Shown one piece after another: positions 1 through 6,847 of a DNA stretch of 38,740 nucleotides. Positions within the stretch are counted from its first letter, which is position 1. Each line of letters starts with the position of its first letter. The stretch covers positions 1 to 38,740 of the forward strand of contig NZ_JAINVG010000076.1 in NCBI RefSeq assembly GCF_020400725.1, in the 5' to 3' direction. The position numbers and the translations under genes are program-made. The notes under the pieces were generated by a model. The model was not told the origin of the DNA, ran no database searches, and saw only the letters and a program-made list of their open reading frames with translations. Source of the stretch: Streptomyces sp. NK15101 (lineage in GTDB: Bacteria; Actinomycetota; Actinomycetes; Streptomycetales; Streptomycetaceae).

Positions 1-4
1 CGGG

Positions 5-1288
5 TCAGCGCCTCGGCCCGCGTGCTGCTGATGGCACCAGGGGGCCGCCCGCCGCGACGGGCGCCGGCACGGGCACGGCCGAGGGCCGGGGCCTCCTGGA
101 GCGCGGGACCCGGCGGCCCCAGGCCCGTACCCCGAGCGCCACCGGGATCCCCGCGCAGGCTCCCCACAGCACCGCCGCCACGCCCGCCTGCCACCACACG
201 GGGCCGAACGCCGAGAGCCGGCCGGTGCCGAGCGGGCCGCCCGCGGCGGCCGCCAGGGCGGCGACGGCCGCCCCGCACGCCCCGGCCGCGCCGAACGCCG
301 TCAGGGCCGCCTCCCGGGCCGCCCAGGCCCGGGAGGCGCGGCCCACGCGGTGGCCCTGGAGCACCGCGGCGGCCAGCGGGACCGCGGCGGCCGCCCAGTG
401 GACCCAGGTGCCGCGCCCCCCGGCGGGCAGCGCCGCCAGGAGCGGGAAGGGCGGCACGGCCGGATCGCCGACGAGCCCCAGGGGGGTCGCGAGTGCTCCC
501 GTGCCGAGGGCGAAGCCGGGCCCGAGCCCGTACGCGGCTCCCCAGACGGCCGCGTTCGGCAGCAGCGCCAGGACGAGCAGCAGGACCGTCACCCGACCGG
601 ACCACTCCCCCGCGAGTCCTTCGAACGAGGCCTGCGCCCGGCCCGCGTGCCAGGCGAGCGAGACGGCCGCGGCCACCGCGCCGCCGCCGAGCAGCGTCAG
701 CGTCCCGAGCCCGGCGGCGCGCAGGGCGGCCGCCGCCCGCTGCCCGGGCAGCGGGCGGCCGAGCGCCGTCCAGACGCCCGCGCCCGCCGCGCCGGTGACG
801 ACTGCGGGCAGCCAGAGGCCGGCCGTGACGAGGTCGGCGGGCAGCGGGCCGCTCTCGCTGTAGATCACGACGGCGGCCGCCACCAGCAGGTACCCCCCGG
901 CGACGGCGGCGACGGCGCCGCCCGGCGAGGGGCGCGGCCTGCTCCCGTCGTCCCCGGGGTCGAGGGTGTCGCGGGCGGTCCGGTGCACGAGCCAGACGGG
1001 CAGGGCGACGAGCAGCAGCGGGGCGATGCCGAGGGGGGCGGGCAGGCCGGACAGGGTGTCCGTGCGGATCAGGTCCACGCCGTGGGCGAGCAGCCAGATC
1101 CCGGCGGCGACGTGCAGGGCGCCGACGGGACCGCTGTCGGGGTACGGGGAGCTGATCCAGGCCGCGATCACCAGGACCGCGAGGGCGCCGAGGCCGAGTC
1201 CGGCGGCGACCCCGCCCCGGACGCAGGCGGTGGCGAGCGCGGCGGAACGGCCGCCCTGGACCAGGGGGTGCTCGGTCACATGGGTCAC
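5..1288 (-). CDS. DUF6350 / PerM-like multi-spanning membrane protein
   Basis: A very hydrophobic protein of about 427 residues made of roughly ten Ala/Leu/Val/Gly-rich membrane segments separated by short Arg/Pro-rich loops, ending in a basic Arg/Pro tail. It matches the actinobacterial DUF6350 family (annotated elsewhere as cell-division protein PerM), which usually sits beside sucCD and, further on, purN/purH in Streptomyces; that position fits here. The frame is open up to 1435, but the upstream part is polar and unlike the family. I choose a GTG at 1288; a second GTG at 1279 is equally possible, since no clear Shine-Dalgarno decides between them. The stop lies at the window edge, so the gene is complete. 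It is divergent from the HTH regulator. Role in division or envelope permeability is known only by analogy with mycobacterial PerM. Confidence 0.75.
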   Translation of the reverse strand: MTHVTEHPLVQGGRSAALATACVRGGVAAGLGLGALAVLVIAAWISSPYPDSGPVGALHVAAGIWLLAHGVDLIRTDTLSGLPAPLGIAPLLLVALPVWLVHRTARDTLDPGDDGSRPRPSPGGAVAAVAGGYLLVAAAVVIYSESGPLPADLVTAGLWLPAVVTGAAGAGVWTALGRPLPGQRAAAALRAAGLGTLTLLGGGAVAAAVSLAWHAGRAQASFEGLAGEWSGRVTVLLLVLALLPNAAVWGAAYGLGPGFALGTGALATPLGLVGDPAVPPFPLLAALPAGGRGTWVHWAAAAVPLAAAVLQGHRVGRASRAWAAREAALTAFGAAGACGAAVAALAAAAGGPLGTGRLSAFGPVWWQAGVAAVLWGACAGIPVALGVRAWGRRVPRSRRPRPSAVPVPAPVAAGGPLVPSAARGPRR

Positions 1289-1407
1289 GGGGTCATGCTG
1301 CCAACGACACGCGCTTTCCCCGCGTAACAGGCAAACCTCCGTTGTGTCGCTCAATATACGTTTATGTACTTTTCCGCCCATAGCAGCGCTGCGGGAGGTC
1401 GACACCG
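1289..1407. promoter_or_regulatory. Divergent promoter region, AT-rich island
   Basis: The stretch around 1338-1375 is conspicuously AT-rich for this chromosome (TTGTGT, then ATATACGTTTATGTACTTTT) and lies between two divergent genes, so it probably holds both promoters. On the plus strand TTGTGT is followed after 17 nt by TGTACT, a weak -35/-10 pair. On the minus strand TATATT is a possible -10. Neither pair is close enough to consensus to fix a start point. A GGGAGG ribosome site lies about ten bases before the plus-strand ATG. Confidence 0.4.
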
Positions 1408-2901
1408 ATGAGCCGGAGCACCGCGGATTCCGCATCCTCCGTCCCCCTGCCTGCCCCCAAGGAGCGGCGCAGGCTGCGTGAGGCCCTCGCCATGAGCGAG
1501 GAGCAGGTCGCCGAGGCCATGGGCGTCACGAAGGCCACGGTGAGGTCATGGGAGACCGGGCGCTCGGCGCCCCGGGGCCGCAAGCGCGAGGCGTACGCGA
1601 AGCTGCTCGCCGCGCCCGGGCCGGAGCACCCGCTCCCGGCCGCGCCCCGGCCCACCGCCCTCACGCGTCCCCCGGCAGAGCCCGGGACGCCGACGGAGGC
1701 GGAGACCCGGGCGGAGCCGGAGACCTGGGCGGAGACCGAGGCCCGGCCGGCCCGGTCGCAGGCGCAGGCGGCCCGGACGGAGGCCCAGGCCGAGGCGCGC
1801 GGAGGCCGGTCGCAGGCACAGGCCCAGTCGGTCCGGGCCCACGCCCAACCGGCCTGGTCGCAGGCACAGGCACACCCCCAGCAACAGCAGCCGCAGCCGT
1901 CGGCTTCGGGCAACGTGCGGCCGAGGGCCGCCGTCAAGCGGGCCGCCAAGCCGCCGCGGGCCCCGTCCCCGGTCCCGGCCATCTCGTCGGCCCCCGCCCG
2001 CAAAGGCCCTCCGAAGCCGCCGGAGCGGCTGAAACCGGCGGCGGAGGCCCCCGGAGAACCGGCCGCCCCCACGGAACCGGCCGCCCCCGCCGGGCCGCCG
2101 GCCCTCACCCCCGAGGAGGCCTTCGACGCGCTGTACGCGTACGCGGCGCCCGGCCTCGCCCACCAGACGTACCTGCTCACGGGGCGCCGCCGGCTCTCCC
2201 GGGAGGCCGTCGAGCACGCCTTCCACCACGCATGGGCGCACTGGCCCGAGGTCGCTCGGGACCCGGACCCGGTGGGCTGGGTGCGGGCGACGGCGTACGA
2301 GTACGCCCTCTCCCCCTGGCACCGGTTCCGGCGCGCCCACCGCCACCCCGACGCCCCGCCGAACGAGGCGAACCGCCGGACACTGCTCGGCGCGCTCCTC
2401 GAACTGCCGCCGTCGTACCGCCGTACCGTCCTGCTCTACGACGGGCTCGGCCTGGACCTGCCGGAGACGGCGGCCGAGACGGAGGCGAGCACGCCCGCCG
2501 CCGCCAACCGGCTGCTGCACGCCCGGACGGTCCTCGGCGAGCGGATCCCCGAACTCGCCGAGCCGGAGGCCCTGCACCGGCAGCTGAGCGCGCTGGTCGC
2601 GGAGGCGCCGACGGCGGCGCTGCTGCCCGCCCGCGCGGTCCGGACGGGCAGCGAGCGCCGGATCCGCAGCTGGACGCGGGCGGTGCTCGGGGTGACGGCG
2701 GTCCTCGTCGCGGTGACCGGCTTCACGGCGGCGACCGCACCGACCCGCTACATCCCGGTGAACGCCCCCGGCGAGACCGTCAACGGGGTGCCCCTGCGCG
2801 GCGGCCCGCAGAAGCTCGGCCCGGAGGACCTGGAGCTCCGCGACAAGCTGCGCTCCGAGCCCAACCCGGGCCCGGAGCGGCTGGTCCCGGCGGTCGGCTA
2901 G
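1408..2901 (+). CDS. Membrane-anchored regulator: XRE-type HTH fused to sigma-70-like region
   Basis: A 497-residue protein in four parts. Residues about 18-66 form an XRE/Cro-type helix-turn-helix (EEQVAEAMGVTKATVRSWET). Residues about 70-230 are a low-complexity linker rich in Ala, Gln, Glu and Pro. Residues about 232-390 resemble ECF sigma-factor regions 2 and 4 (a YAAPGLAHQTYLLTG helix, then a GALLELPPSYRRTVLLYDGL segment as in sigma4). A single membrane helix lies at about 425-444, followed by a short tail. The ATG at 1408 has a GGGAGG site upstream. I read it as a transcriptional regulator tethered to the membrane. Whether the sigma-like part still binds core polymerase cannot be judged. 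Homologous HTH/sigma-like proteins next to sucD are common in Streptomyces, but I know of no assigned role. Confidence 0.75.
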   Translation: MSRSTADSASSVPLPAPKERRRLREALAMSEEQVAEAMGVTKATVRSWETGRSAPRGRKREAYAKLLAAPGPEHPLPAAPRPTALTRPPAEPGTPTEAETRAEPETWAETEARPARSQAQAARTEAQAEARGGRSQAQAQSVRAHAQPAWSQAQAHPQQQQPQPSASGNVRPRAAVKRAAKPPRAPSPVPAISSAPARKGPPKPPERLKPAAEAPGEPAAPTEPAAPAGPPALTPEEAFDALYAYAAPGLAHQTYLLTGRRRLSREAVEHAFHHAWAHWPEVARDPDPVGWVRATAYEYALSPWHRFRRAHRHPDAPPNEANRRTLLGALLELPPSYRRTVLLYDGLGLDLPETAAETEASTPAAANRLLHARTVLGERIPELAEPEALHRQLSALVAEAPTAALLPARAVRTGSERRIRSWTRAVLGVTAVLVAVTGFTAATAPTRYIPVNAPGETVNGVPLRGGPQKLGPEDLELRDKLRSEPNPGPERLVPAVG

Positions 2902-2942
2902 GGCCTGTCGGTCGGTTAAGGCCTGTCGGTCGGCTGAGGCCT
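2889..2942 (+). repeat. Three 18-bp tandem units over the stop codon
   Basis: The 3' end of the HTH gene is tandemly repeated: GTCGGTCGGTTAAGGCCT at 2907-2924 and GTCGGTCGGCTGAGGCCT at 2925-2942, with a diverged first unit (2889-2906) that is the end of the gene itself. Each unit carries an in-frame stop (TAG at 2899, TAA at 2917, TGA at 2935). The 16-mer GGTCGGCTAGGGCCTG at the first junction recurs at the end of the NlpC/P60 gene (22021-22036). Confidence 0.8.
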
Positions 2943-2986
2943 GTCCGCCCCGATCCGCCGGCCGCGCTCCAGCCGTCCGGACACGA

Positions 2987-3032
2987 AGCGGGCCCCGCCC
3001 CTCCCGGTCTTCCGGGAGGGGCGGGGCCCGCT
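2987..3032. terminator. Bidirectional terminator between the HTH gene and sucD
   Basis: A perfect 21-bp G/C-rich inverted repeat (arms 2987-3007 and 3012-3032) around a TCTT loop. It sits between convergent genes, about 40 bp past the sucD stop and 85 bp past the HTH gene stop. There is no U tract, as is usual for Streptomyces terminators. Confidence 0.9.
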
Positions 3033-3071
3033 CGCGTGCTGCCTGTCAGGCCGCTGTGCGTATCAGCCTGT

Positions 3072-3956
3072 TCAGCCCGCGAGGATGGCGCGCGCCAGCT
3101 TGGCGGTCTCGGTCGGCGTCTTGCCGACCTTGACGCCGGCGGCCTCGAGGGCCTCCTTCTTCGCCTGGGCGGTGCCGGAGGAGCCGGAGACGATGGCGCC
3201 GGCGTGGCCCATGGTCTTGCCCTCGGGCGCGGTGAAGCCCGCGACGTAGCCGACGACCGGCTTGGTGACGTTGGCCTTGATGAAGTCGGCCGCGCGCTCC
3301 TCGGCGTCGCCGCCGATCTCGCCGATCATGACGATCAGGTCGGTGTCGGGGTCCGCCTCGAACGCCGCGAGGGCGTCGATGTGCGTGGTGCCGATGACCG
3401 GGTCGCCACCGATGCCGACGGCGGAGGAGAAGCCGAGGTCACGGAGCTCGTACATCATCTGGTACGTCAGCGTGCCGGACTTCGAGACCAGGCCGATGCG
3501 GCCCGGCTTCGTGATGTCGCCCGGGATGATGCCGGCGTTGGACTGGCCCGGGGTGATGAGACCGGGGCAGTTCGGGCCGATGAGGCGGGTCTTGTTGCCC
3601 TTCTCGACGGCGTACGCGTAGAACGCGGCCGAGTCGTGGACGGCGATGCCCTCGGTGATGACGACGGCGAGCGGGATCTCGGCGTCGATCGCCTCGACGA
3701 CCGCGGCCTTCGCGAAGGCCGGCGGGACGAAGAGGACCGAGACGTTGGCGCCGGTCTCCTTCATGGCCTCGGCGACGGTGCCGAAGACCGGGACCTCGGT
3801 GCCGTCGAAGTCGACCTTGGTGCCGGCCTTGCGCGGGTTCACGCCGCCGACGATGTTGGTGCCGTCACCGAGCATGAGCTTGGTGTGCTTCATGCCCGTG
3901 GCACCGGTCATGCCCTGGACGATGACCTTGCTGTCCTTGTTGAGGAAGATAGCCAT
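3072..3956 (-). CDS. sucD: Succinyl-CoA synthetase (ADP-forming) alpha subunit
   Basis: SucD, 294 residues, the usual length. The N-terminal CoA-binding Rossmann domain begins MAIFLNKDSKVIVQG and carries GMTGATG. The active-site phosphohistidine is H251 in GHAGAIVSGSSG, and LIGPNCPG is the family signature. With SucC it converts succinyl-CoA, phosphate and NDP to succinate, CoA and NTP, the substrate-level phosphorylation step of the TCA cycle in the cytoplasm. It follows sucC by 21 bp in the same direction, and a purine-rich GGGGA lies before the ATG, so the two form one operon ending at the 2987-3032 hairpin. Identification is secure. Confidence 0.98.
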   Translation of the reverse strand: MAIFLNKDSKVIVQGMTGATGMKHTKLMLGDGTNIVGGVNPRKAGTKVDFDGTEVPVFGTVAEAMKETGANVSVLFVPPAFAKAAVVEAIDAEIPLAVVITEGIAVHDSAAFYAYAVEKGNKTRLIGPNCPGLITPGQSNAGIIPGDITKPGRIGLVSKSGTLTYQMMYELRDLGFSSAVGIGGDPVIGTTHIDALAAFEADPDTDLIVMIGEIGGDAEERAADFIKANVTKPVVGYVAGFTAPEGKTMGHAGAIVSGSSGTAQAKKEALEAAGVKVGKTPTETAKLARAILAG

Positions 3957-3977
3957 GGCTGTGGTTTCCCCTGTCCC

Positions 3978-5156
3978 TTACTTCGCAGCCGCGAGCTCGG
4001 CGGCCTTGTCGGCCGCGCCGTCCATGGTGTCCACGCGCTGCACGAGCGGGTGGTTGGCGTCCGACAGGATCTTGCGACCCAGCTCCGCGTTGTTGCCGTC
4101 GAGACGGACGACCAGCGGCTTGGTGACCTCTTCGCCCTTCGAGGCGAGGAGCTCCAGGGCCTGCACGATGCCGTTGGCGACCTCGTCACAGGCGGTGATG
4201 CCACCGAAGACGTTGACGAACACGGACTTGACGTCCGGGTCGCCGAGGATGATCTCCAGGCCGTTCGCCATGACCTCGGCGGAGGCGCCGCCGCCGATGT
4301 CGAGGAAGTTGGCCGGCTTCACGCCGCCGTGGTTCTCACCGGCGTACGCGACGACGTCCAGCGTCGACATGACCAGGCCCGCGCCGTTGCCGATGATGCC
4401 GACCTGGCCGTCGAGCTTGACGTAGTTGAGGCCCTTGGCCTTGGCGGCAGCCTCGAGCGGGTTGGCTGCGGCCTTGTCCTCGAGGGCCTCGTGCTCCGGC
4501 TGGCGGAAGTCGGCGTTGGCGTCCAGGGAGACCTTGCCGTCGAGGGCGATGACCTCGCCGGAGGCGACCTTGGCCAGCGGGTTGACCTCGACGAGGAGGG
4601 CGTCCTCGGCGACGAAGGTCTTCCACAGGGTCACGAGGACCTCGGCGACCTGCTCGGCGACCTCGGCCGGGAACTGCGCCTGGGCGACGATCTCGCGGGC
4701 CTTCTCGATGTCGACGCCCTTGTTGGCGTCGACCGGCACCTTCGCGAGCTTCTCGGGGGTCGTCGCGGCGACCTCCTCGATGTCCATGCCACCGGCGACG
4801 GACGCCATGGCGAGGAAGGTGCGGTTGGTGCGGTCGAGGAGGTACGAGACGTAGTACTCCTCGACGATCTCCGGAGCGGTCTCCGCGATCATCACCTTGT
4901 GGACCGTGTGGCCCTTGATGTCCATCCCGAGGATGTCCGTCGCGCGGGCGACGGCCTCGTCCGGGGTGGCGGCCAGCTTGACGCCGCCGGCCTTGCCGCG
5001 GCCACCGACCTTCACCTGCGCCTTGACGACCGACTTGCCGCCAAGACGCTCGGTGGCCTCGCGCGCCGCCTCAGGCGTGTCGATGACTTCACCGGCCAGC
5101 ACCGGTACACCGTGCTTGGCGAAGAGGTCCCTCGCCTGGTACTCGAACAGGTCCAC
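3978..5156 (-). CDS. sucC: Succinyl-CoA synthetase (ADP-forming) beta subunit
   Basis: SucC, 392 residues from the GTG at 5156. The frame is open to 5252, but the family N-terminus is VDLFEYQARDLFAKHGVPV, and AAGGGACG lies just upstream, which fixes the start. The N-terminal ATP-grasp domain includes the Lys/Gly segment GGRGKAGGVKLA. The C-terminal CoA-ligase domain has GENHGGVKPANFLDIGGGA. It pairs with SucD to form the TCA-cycle enzyme. The first gene of a sucC-sucD operon, it has a long upstream region (about 395 bp to the VWA gene) where I find a Crp-like palindrome placed at -41.5 of a plausible start site. Confidence 0.98.
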   Translation of the reverse strand: MDLFEYQARDLFAKHGVPVLAGEVIDTPEAAREATERLGGKSVVKAQVKVGGRGKAGGVKLAATPDEAVARATDILGMDIKGHTVHKVMIAETAPEIVEEYYVSYLLDRTNRTFLAMASVAGGMDIEEVAATTPEKLAKVPVDANKGVDIEKAREIVAQAQFPAEVAEQVAEVLVTLWKTFVAEDALLVEVNPLAKVASGEVIALDGKVSLDANADFRQPEHEALEDKAAANPLEAAAKAKGLNYVKLDGQVGIIGNGAGLVMSTLDVVAYAGENHGGVKPANFLDIGGGASAEVMANGLEIILGDPDVKSVFVNVFGGITACDEVANGIVQALELLASKGEEVTKPLVVRLDGNNAELGRKILSDANHPLVQRVDTMDGAADKAAELAAAK

Positions 5157-5551
5157 GCGCGTCCGTCCCTTTTCTGATGATCGCGGTTCGTTGTCTGCGT
5201 GGGCGTGCCGCGGAGGGCAACGTGACTGCGCTGTCACAAGGGAGGCGTGCACGGAGTCCGTGGACGCGGCATGTCCGTCTCGCAGGTTATCCCCGTGGGC
5301 CGTGGGTCCCTAAATCGCAGGTCACACCAGAGCGGTGATACGGGTCACAGAACGTACGGGCCGGAGGGCTGTCCGTAGGGGTGTCGGGACGGGCCCGGAG
5401 ACCCCTCGTGGCAGGCGGGGACCGGCCTTCGGGGTGCTCACGACGCGCCGTCGCTCAGGGTGAGGGCCGCTCCGCCACGAGTGTGATATGGACCTCAGTC
5501 GGGTCGCGCGCGCCCGTGTGGGTGGCCCCGCGGCGACGGATTCCGCACCCC
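5157..5551 (-). promoter_or_regulatory. sucCD upstream region (395 bp, no gene)
   Basis: No coding sequence is supported here. On the minus strand a -10-like TAGGGA lies at 5312-5307, predicting a start near 5300 and a leader of about 145 nt. An inverted repeat GTGAC-N6-GTCAC (5222-5237) lies inside that leader. A second -10-like TAACCT follows nearer the gene. The half toward the VWA gene (5360-5551) shows no clear hairpin or motif; I see nothing definite in it, including no convincing terminator for the VWA operon. Confidence 0.5.
5335..5348. promoter_or_regulatory. Crp-like site upstream of sucC
   Basis: GTGATACGGGTCAC fits the Streptomyces Crp pattern GTG-N6-GNCAC (GTGA-N6-TCAC). Its centre, 5341.5, is 41.5 bp upstream of the start predicted from the TAGGGA hexamer at 5312-5307, which is the class II activator position. 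This is a motif match only. Confidence 0.5.
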
Positions 5552-6847
5552 TCAGCCCCCGGGTATCGGGAGCGGGCGCTTCTCCAGGGCGGCCGCCATG
5601 ATCTCCGGGAACAGGTCGGGGGTGCAGGCGAAGGCCGGGGCGCCGAGCGCGGCGAGCGCCGCCGCGTGGTCCCGGTCGTAGGCGGGGGCGCCCTCGTCGG
5701 AGAGCGCGAGCAGGGCGACGAACTGGACGCCGGAGGCCTTCATGGCCGCGACCCGCTTCAGCATCTCGTCCCGGATGCCTCCCTCGTAGAGGTCGCTGAC
5801 GAGGACGACGACGGTGTCGGCGGGGCGGGTGATCCTCGACTGGCAGTAGGCGAGGGCGCGGTTGATGTCGGTGCCGCCGCCGAGCCGGGTGCCGAAGAGG
5901 ACGTCGACCGGGTCGTCGAGCTGTTCGGTCAGGTCGACGACGGAGGTGTCGAAGACGACGAGGCGGGTCGAGAGCGTCCGCATCGAGGCGAGCACCGCCC
6001 CGAAGACGGCGGCGTGGACGACGGAGGCGGCCATGGAGCCCGACTGGTCGACGCAGAGCACGACCTCCTTCCTGACCGCCCGGGAGGAGCGCCCGTGGCC
6101 GACGAGCCGCTCGGGGACGACCGTGCGGTGCTCGGGCAGGTAGTGCTTGAGGTTGGCGCGGATCGTGCGGTCCCAGTCGATGTCCCGGTGGCGGGGGCGG
6201 CTGATCCGGGCGGAGCGGTCGAGCGCGCCGGTGAGGGTGGTGCGGGTCCGGGCGGCGAGGCGCTTCTCCAGGTCGTCGACGACCTTGCGGACGACGGCCC
6301 GGGCGGTCTCCCGGGTCGTCTCGGGCATCGCCTTGCCGAGGGAGAGCAGGGTGCCGACGAGGTGCACGTCGGCCTCGACGGCCGCCAGCATCTCCGGCTC
6401 CAGGAGGAGGGTGGCGAGCCCGAGCCGGTCGATGGCGTCGCGCTGCATGACCTGGACGACGGAGCTCGGGAAGTACGTGCGAATGTCGCCGAGCCAGCGG
6501 GCGACGGAGGGCGCGGACGCCCCGAGCCCCGCGGAGCGGTCCCGGCCGGTGCGGGGGCCGCTCTCGCCCGGGCGGTCGTAGAGCGCGGCGAGGGCTCCGT
6601 CCAAGGCGGCGTCGGCGCCGGTGAGCGCCCGGCCGGTGCCGTCGGCCTCCCCACCGCCCAGCACCATCCGCCAGCGCCGCAGCCGCTCGTCGTCGGTGAG
6701 CGTGGTGCTGGTGGCGGGCGTGCCTTCGCGGGTGGCCGCGGGATCGGTGGCGGCCGCGTCGGCGTGGGTGGTGACGGGGCCGTGGGTGGCGGCGGGGTCG
6801 TGGGTGATGGCGGGGCCGTGGGTGATGGCGGGGCCGGTGCCGGTCAT
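5552..6847 (-). CDS. VWA-domain protein of the MoxR/DUF5682 system (YehP-like)
   Basis: 431 residues. Residues 1-45 are a His/Thr/Ala/Pro repeat tail of variable look. Residues about 50-250 are a helical region typical of CoxE-type VWA proteins. Residues about 260-425 are a von Willebrand A domain with an intact MIDAS: D267-Q-S-G-S271, T326 in GGGTDI and D352 in LVSD. It should bind Mg2+ and a protein partner. VWA proteins of this kind act as adaptors for MoxR-type AAA+ ATPases (RavA-ViaA, NorQ-NorD, CoxD-CoxE are characterised pairs). The ATG overlaps the DUF5682 stop as ATGA, so translation is coupled. It is the last gene of the minus-strand operon. The composition suggests homology with E. 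coli YehP; the substrate is unknown. Confidence 0.85.
   Translation of the reverse strand: MTGTGPAITHGPAITHDPAATHGPVTTHADAAATDPAATREGTPATSTTLTDDERLRRWRMVLGGGEADGTGRALTGADAALDGALAALYDRPGESGPRTGRDRSAGLGASAPSVARWLGDIRTYFPSSVVQVMQRDAIDRLGLATLLLEPEMLAAVEADVHLVGTLLSLGKAMPETTRETARAVVRKVVDDLEKRLAARTRTTLTGALDRSARISRPRHRDIDWDRTIRANLKHYLPEHRTVVPERLVGHGRSSRAVRKEVVLCVDQSGSMAASVVHAAVFGAVLASMRTLSTRLVVFDTSVVDLTEQLDDPVDVLFGTRLGGGTDINRALAYCQSRITRPADTVVVLVSDLYEGGIRDEMLKRVAAMKASGVQFVALLALSDEGAPAYDRDHAAALAALGAPAFACTPDLFPEIMAAALEKRPLPIPGG

Noticed and set aside
1289..1435. N-terminal extension of the DUF6350 protein
   Set aside because: The extra residues are polar and unlike the hydrophobic family start and would require reading through the divergent promoter region.
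1548..5177. A 1,209-codon open frame on the plus strand
   Set aside because: It runs across the HTH gene in another frame and antisense through sucD and sucC; its composition is the Ala/Gly/Arg/Asp noise expected of a high-GC shadow frame.
5222..5237. Second Crp site in the sucC leader
   Set aside because: GTGAC-N6-GTCAC is a clean inverted repeat, but the GTGA and TCAC half-sites are eight bases apart rather than six, so it does not fit Crp; kept only as an inverted repeat.
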